Shown here piece by piece: positions 5,382 through 8,429 of a stretch of 8,429 nt of DNA. The stretch comes from an uncultured Clostridia bacterium (GTDB taxonomy: Bacteria > Bacillota > Clostridia > Oscillospirales > Acutalibacteraceae). The notes beneath the pieces are model-generated. The model saw only the letters and a program-made list of their open reading frames with translations, did no database searches and was not told where the DNA came from. Within the stretch, counting starts at the first letter, position 1; every line of letters starts with the position of its first letter. Location of the stretch: NCBI GenBank assembly GCA_947165115.1, contig CAMUZD010000057.1, forward strand, positions 1 to 8,429. The letters run 5' to 3'. Position numbers and translations under genes: made by a program.

Positions 5382-6308
5382 ATGAAAATCTGTGTTCAGA
5401 CCGGCGATGTCGTTGATGAATTGGGCGTCGAAAAAGGTTATGCTCTGTTTAAAAAAGCAGGCTTTGGCGGAATTGACTGGAATCTTGACCACACCTGGAA
5501 ACCCGGAGATGTCAGAAAAGGAATCTACGGCGGAAACTGTATATTTGAAAAGCCTCTTGATGAGGTGGTTGAATACTATAAGGAAGAGCTTGAAACTATT
5601 AAAAAGAACGGCCTTACTATATCTCAGGCTCATGCTCTTTTTCCCTGCTGGGTTAGGGAATATCCCGAATTCATTGATTACGCTGTTGAGGCATATAAGA
5701 GGAATATCGAATTCTGTGATTATATCGGTTGCCCGCGGCTTGTTATTCACGGCGTTTCCTATTCGCTTGCCGATGAAGTGAATACTCCGGCAGATATTTA
5801 CGCGCTCAACGAGAAACTATACACATCGCTTATTCCGACTCTGCTTGAATGTAAAGTCACAGTATGTCTCGAGAATCTTTTTGTTACATACAACGGCGTA
5901 AATTATCAGGGTTGCTGCTCGGATGCCTTAAAGGCCGCTGAATTTATTGATATGCTTAATGAAAAAGCGGGCAGAGAGGTTTTCGGCCTCTGCCTTGACA
6001 CCGGTCATGCGAATATACTTCATCACGATTTAAGAGTCGTTATTCAGCAATACGGTAAGAGAATCAAGTGCCTTCATATACACGATAACAACGGCGCCAA
6101 GGATCAACACAGAGCACCTATTACCGGCACGATTGACTGGAATCATTTCTGCGCCGCGCTCAGGGAAATCGGCTATAAAGGCGACCTCAGTTTCGAAACC
6201 TATGCCCAGACCTGCGCCGCCTCAAAATTTGATGAATCAATGGTTTACCCCTGGCTCAAACTCATCTGCGAAACGGGCAAGGTGTTCAGAAAAAAGATAA
6301 CCGGATAA
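5382..6308 (+). CDS. Sugar phosphate isomerase/epimerase-like TIM-barrel protein
   Basis: A 308-residue cytosolic protein of the xylose-isomerase-like / AP endonuclease 2 family (PF01261). Metal-site motifs appear in barrel order: SQAHA (81-85, His84), VIHG (121-124, His123), CLENL (162-166, Glu164), CLDTGHAN (204-211, Asp206 and His209), HIHDNNG (232-238, His234 and Asp235), DQHRAP (241-246, His243), IDW (251-253) and SFETY (270-274, Glu272). This set matches divalent-metal isomerases and epimerases such as tagatose 3-epimerase and inosose or hydroxypyruvate isomerase relatives, and the length is in their range. It does not fix the substrate. The ATG at 5382 has GGAGA 7 nt upstream. The gene stands alone on the plus strand with its own promoter and terminator, so it is probably controlled separately from its neighbours. 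A role in sugar or polyol breakdown is inferred from the family only. Confidence 0.88.
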   Translation: MKICVQTGDVVDELGVEKGYALFKKAGFGGIDWNLDHTWKPGDVRKGIYGGNCIFEKPLDEVVEYYKEELETIKKNGLTISQAHALFPCWVREYPEFIDYAVEAYKRNIEFCDYIGCPRLVIHGVSYSLADEVNTPADIYALNEKLYTSLIPTLLECKVTVCLENLFVTYNGVNYQGCCSDALKAAEFIDMLNEKAGREVFGLCLDTGHANILHHDLRVVIQQYGKRIKCLHIHDNNGAKDQHRAPITGTIDWNHFCAALREIGYKGDLSFETYAQTCAASKFDESMVYPWLKLICETGKVFRKKITG

Positions 6309-6313
6309 ACAAT

Positions 6314-6344
6314 AAAAGCCCTCTCCGTCATGGAGAGGGCTTTT
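6314..6344. terminator. Bidirectional terminator between convergent genes
   Basis: A 13-bp perfect stem (AAAAGCCCTCTCC at 6314-6326 with GGAGAGGGCTTTT at 6332-6344) and a 5-nt loop. T-runs follow on both strands, TTTTAATT on plus and TTTTATT on minus. It begins 5 nt after the TIM-barrel stop and ends 2 nt before the transporter stop (6347), so it serves both transcripts. The stem resembles the one at 4709-4730 in sequence. Confidence 0.88.
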
Positions 6345-6346
6345 AA

Positions 6347-7912
6347 TTATTCGGCTGTTGCTTTTGTTCCTTCCGCCATCTGTGTAATCTTTTCAGCCAT
6401 TTTTACTCTTCTCTCGTTGAGCTCGCGATACATCTTGTCGCGTTCATCCTTGTTGATATTATACCAGAACATGGGAATCATACTCGAGAGAACAAGGAAA
6501 GCGGGGATAATCGTCGCCATTGCGAATATCCATTTTTCAGCTCTTTCGGGCTGACGGCGTCCTTCGGTATAAGCGGTCTGGTCGTAGTTTATCCATTCCT
6601 TGTATTTCGGCTGAAGCACGCCGTTGAGTCGTGCCGGAATCTTGCATATAATAGTGCTCGCGACTGATAGTGTAGCCTCGTTTCTCATGCCGTATTTCCA
6701 TTCAATGAAGTCATTACACTCGTTGCCGATTTCCTTTTCGGAAAGGCTTCTGACGCCCCAGAAAATTGCATAAATGATTTCCCAAACCGCAGTAACCGGC
6801 AGCATCGGTATTCGCTTCGTGAAGAAACGGTTGCCCTTCTTATCCTTTAGGAACATTCCGTAGAAGAATATCGGTATATAAAATGTCTTTGCAAAAACAT
6901 GCGAGACCATATAGAGAGTGCGCGTTGAAAATTTGGTAGTCAGATAATTGTATTTTGAGAAACCGATTGGCTGGAAGAAGAATGAGGGAATGCCCGCTAT
7001 TGTCTCGAATGTAGTCATATTCAGCACCTGACGGTAATAGTCGTTTGTCGTAAGACCGGTGCCGAATGAGCCGAGCGCGTTGCTGAGCATATACATCAGT
7101 ATAGGCCTGTTTGTTACAACTGTTTTGAGACTCTGCCATACCTTGGCTGTCTCGATTCTCTGGTGGACCCTTTCCTTTGCCATCTTGCAATACCAGGATA
7201 TGATAATACCCGAAACTATCGCCGTGAAGGGCCCGACAATAAGCATGGATGCTTTAATCATATCTGCGGTGGAACGTGTCGCGGATTTAACAATGCCGTT
7301 CTTGATAAAGTCCAGCATGAATTCGATTATCAAATCGGGAATTCTTGAATAAATTATGCTGAAATAGCTTGAAATCGCAAGCAGACGGCGTCTATCCGAA
7401 GGGTAGGGGGTTATTGTCGAAATATATCCGCCTATAGCCACGTTCTTGAAATTCGAGAAGAGCTCAAAGAGCATATCCAGAGCGGCAAACGCTACGAACT
7501 TCGGCAGATATTCAAAGTTGTTTACATGCTCCGGCGAAAAGATTATCGGGAGCAGCCAGTAAATAGCCGAGATAATTGCGAGCGGAATACCGCCAAGGAA
7601 GATATAGGGGACGAATTTACCCCAGCGTGTTCTTGTCTTTTCGATAATACCGCCGACCAGCAGATCGTCTATGACATCCCACGCGCCCGCAATAATATTG
7701 TATTTTGACTGAAGGGGAAGGCTTATTTTGAGAATTGAATCAACGAAGAGCTCCTTGTGCCCGTCAATATTGAAATCGCGGCTGCCGTCAAAGAGCATAT
7801 AGCCGATGGTCTGCTTTCGGTTGATAACTCTTCTGTCAACATCAACAAGCTGCCTGAGTTTTGAATTTACCTGTTCAAGTTCGGGGTCCTTTTTTCTGAT
7901 ATCATCCGGCAT
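6347..7912 (-). CDS. GPH family (MelB-like) MFS transporter, divergent
   Basis: A 521-residue membrane protein with glycoside-pentoside-hexuronide:cation symporter marks. GAWDVIDDLLVG (76-87) followed by TRTRWGKFVPYIFLG (93-107) matches the MelB helix 2 and loop signature, with Asp79 and Asp83 at the positions of MelB cation-site Asp55 and Asp59. ITPYPSDRRRLLAISSYF (167-184) and DFIEWKYGMRNEATL (401-415) match other family signatures. Oddities: there is a 35-residue charged N-terminal extension; the region aligned with helix 1 (37-70) is polar, with RDF, DGHKE and KSK-like stretches; and the helix 11 region (about 418-445) is interrupted by charged residues. It is longer than typical (about 450-480). 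The charged C-terminal tail (486-521) looks helical. GGGGGTG (7919-7925) is 6 nt before the ATG. It follows the small membrane protein by 13 nt and is probably co-transcribed. Substrate unknown; a sugar or glycoside is the family default. Confidence 0.82.
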   Translation of the reverse strand: MPDDIRKKDPELEQVNSKLRQLVDVDRRVINRKQTIGYMLFDGSRDFNIDGHKELFVDSILKISLPLQSKYNIIAGAWDVIDDLLVGGIIEKTRTRWGKFVPYIFLGGIPLAIISAIYWLLPIIFSPEHVNNFEYLPKFVAFAALDMLFELFSNFKNVAIGGYISTITPYPSDRRRLLAISSYFSIIYSRIPDLIIEFMLDFIKNGIVKSATRSTADMIKASMLIVGPFTAIVSGIIISWYCKMAKERVHQRIETAKVWQSLKTVVTNRPILMYMLSNALGSFGTGLTTNDYYRQVLNMTTFETIAGIPSFFFQPIGFSKYNYLTTKFSTRTLYMVSHVFAKTFYIPIFFYGMFLKDKKGNRFFTKRIPMLPVTAVWEIIYAIFWGVRSLSEKEIGNECNDFIEWKYGMRNEATLSVASTIICKIPARLNGVLQPKYKEWINYDQTAYTEGRRQPERAEKWIFAMATIIPAFLVLSSMIPMFWYNINKDERDKMYRELNERRVKMAEKITQMAEGTKATAE

Positions 7913-7918
7913 TTACGG

Positions 7919-7925
7919 CACCCCC
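7919..7925 (-). promoter_or_regulatory. Ribosome binding site of the GPH transporter gene
   Basis: GGGGGTG on the minus strand, 6 nt before the ATG at 7912, in the 13-nt gap after the upstream stop (TGA at 7926-7928). It fixes the start that includes the charged N-terminal extension, so the extension is probably translated. Confidence 0.65.
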
Positions 7926-8429
7926 TCACTTCATCGCCTTGCGGCGCTCTTCTTCTTCAAGAGCAGCAAGGCGTTCTTTTTCTCTGACTTCCTCCTGCAT
8001 AGCGGTCAGCGCTTCGACCATCTTTTTGCGGATATCGAGTTCGCTCATGCCTTCGTCAACATATCGGAAGTATTCATCGCTCGGCAGTCCGCCTATATAG
8101 CAGGTGGTGTATTTGATATTAAGACCTTTTTTGTAGAGATAATTGTTATAAACAACTATTACAACAAGCAGGAGGAAATATATCAAAAAACCGTATGTAG
8201 TTTTCAAACCGCCCCAAATACCGCCAACTGTAGCGGAAAGTAAAGCGGATGCTGTCATAATATAATTGACAATTCTATTCCTTAATACACCATGTTTTCC
8301 CAATGACATCGGCAGACAGAACAGGCAGACAATTATCATAACCGCAGAAATCAGTAACAAAAGGAACGACATTTCTGCATTTTCGCCTCTGAGCGCCGTT
8401 TTAATAAATGAACCAAAACCTGCCTCATT
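7926..8429 (-). CDS. Small membrane protein of unknown function, start uncertain (open at right edge)
   Basis: From the ATG at 8372 the product is 148 residues. The frame stays open without a stop to the window edge, adding at least 19 codons with ordinary coding character (ending GSFIKTALRGENAE before the Met), and no good ribosome site precedes 8372. The true start may therefore lie beyond the window. Counting from that Met, there are three hydrophobic segments: about 2-24, 36-54 (NYIMTASALLSATVGG) and 59-80 (YGFLIYFLLLVVIVVYNNYL). They are followed by a soluble tail with YIGGLPSDEYFRYVDEG (92-108) and a strongly charged helix or coiled coil rich in Glu, Arg and Lys (112-148). I do not recognise a family. 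Its position 13 nt before the GPH transporter gene suggests co-expression and possibly a physical partner, which is inference only. Confidence 0.7.
   Translation of the reverse strand, partial: NEAGFGSFIKTALRGENAEMSFLLLLISAVMIIVCLFCLPMSLGKHGVLRNRIVNYIMTASALLSATVGGIWGGLKTTYGFLIYFLLLVVIVVYNNYLYKKGLNIKYTTCYIGGLPSDEYFRYVDEGMSELDIRKKMVEALTAMQEEVREKERLAALEEEERRKAMK

Noticed and set aside
5358..5750. Minus-strand frame of 130 codons inside the TIM-barrel gene
   Set aside because: It is antisense to a well-supported enzyme with all metal ligands, has no recognisable motif, and would run into the promoter region. It is a shadow frame.
7806..8243. Plus-strand frame of 145 codons opposite the GPH transporter start and the small membrane gene
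   Set aside because: It has a Phe/Ser-rich composition as expected from the complement of Lys/Glu-rich coding sequence, and no supporting signals.
1..8429. CRISPR arrays, insertion sequences, integrase or defence genes
   Set aside because: No regularly spaced repeats, terminal inverted repeats with a transposase, or recognisable nuclease, integrase or toxin motifs were seen on either strand.

Overview
The window looks like chromosomal DNA from an anaerobic Firmicute, most likely a gut-type member of the Clostridia (Oscillospiraceae/Ruminococcaceae-like). This is an inference. It rests on moderate GC content, A/T-rich sigma-A type promoters with 17-bp spacers, good Shine-Dalgarno sites, tightly overlapping genes, the DapL route to diaminopimelate, and a ferredoxin-type thioredoxin reductase. 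No phage, insertion sequence, CRISPR array, tRNA or rRNA was seen.

Layout, left to right. Positions 1-4685 are one minus-strand operon read right to left: promoter (4657-4685), gtrA-like flippase, dapF, dapL, an organophosphate-antiporter-like MFS transporter, and a propeller/alpha-toroid protein that runs off the left edge. Junctions are -4, -1, -8 and +1 nt, so translation is probably coupled throughout. Positions 4701-5311 are a second minus-strand operon: promoter, a small ferredoxin:thioredoxin reductase catalytic subunit, a thioredoxin overlapping it by 8 nt, and a terminator. Facing away from it, 5322-6344 is a single-gene plus-strand unit (promoter, xylose-isomerase-like TIM-barrel enzyme, bidirectional terminator). 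Positions 6347-8429 are a third minus-strand unit: a small three-helix membrane protein whose start may lie beyond the right edge, followed by a divergent GPH-family (MelB-like) transporter.

How the genes fit together. DapL and DapF are consecutive steps, tetrahydrodipicolinate to LL-DAP to meso-DAP, which feed peptidoglycan and lysine. GtrA proteins flip lipid-linked sugars, so the first three genes share an envelope theme. The transporter and propeller protein behind them have no obvious role in that pathway. The FtrB-TrxA pair would take electrons from ferredoxin to protein disulfides. The TIM-barrel enzyme and the GPH transporter suggest sugar or polyol use, but no substrate can be read from the sequence.

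The items most worth a second look are the compact FTR catalytic subunit with unusual cysteine spacing and its thioredoxin, the repeat-rich divergent promoter region at 5283-5372, the GPH transporter with polar first and eleventh helix regions next to a small membrane protein, and the two non-biosynthetic genes at the end of the dap operon.
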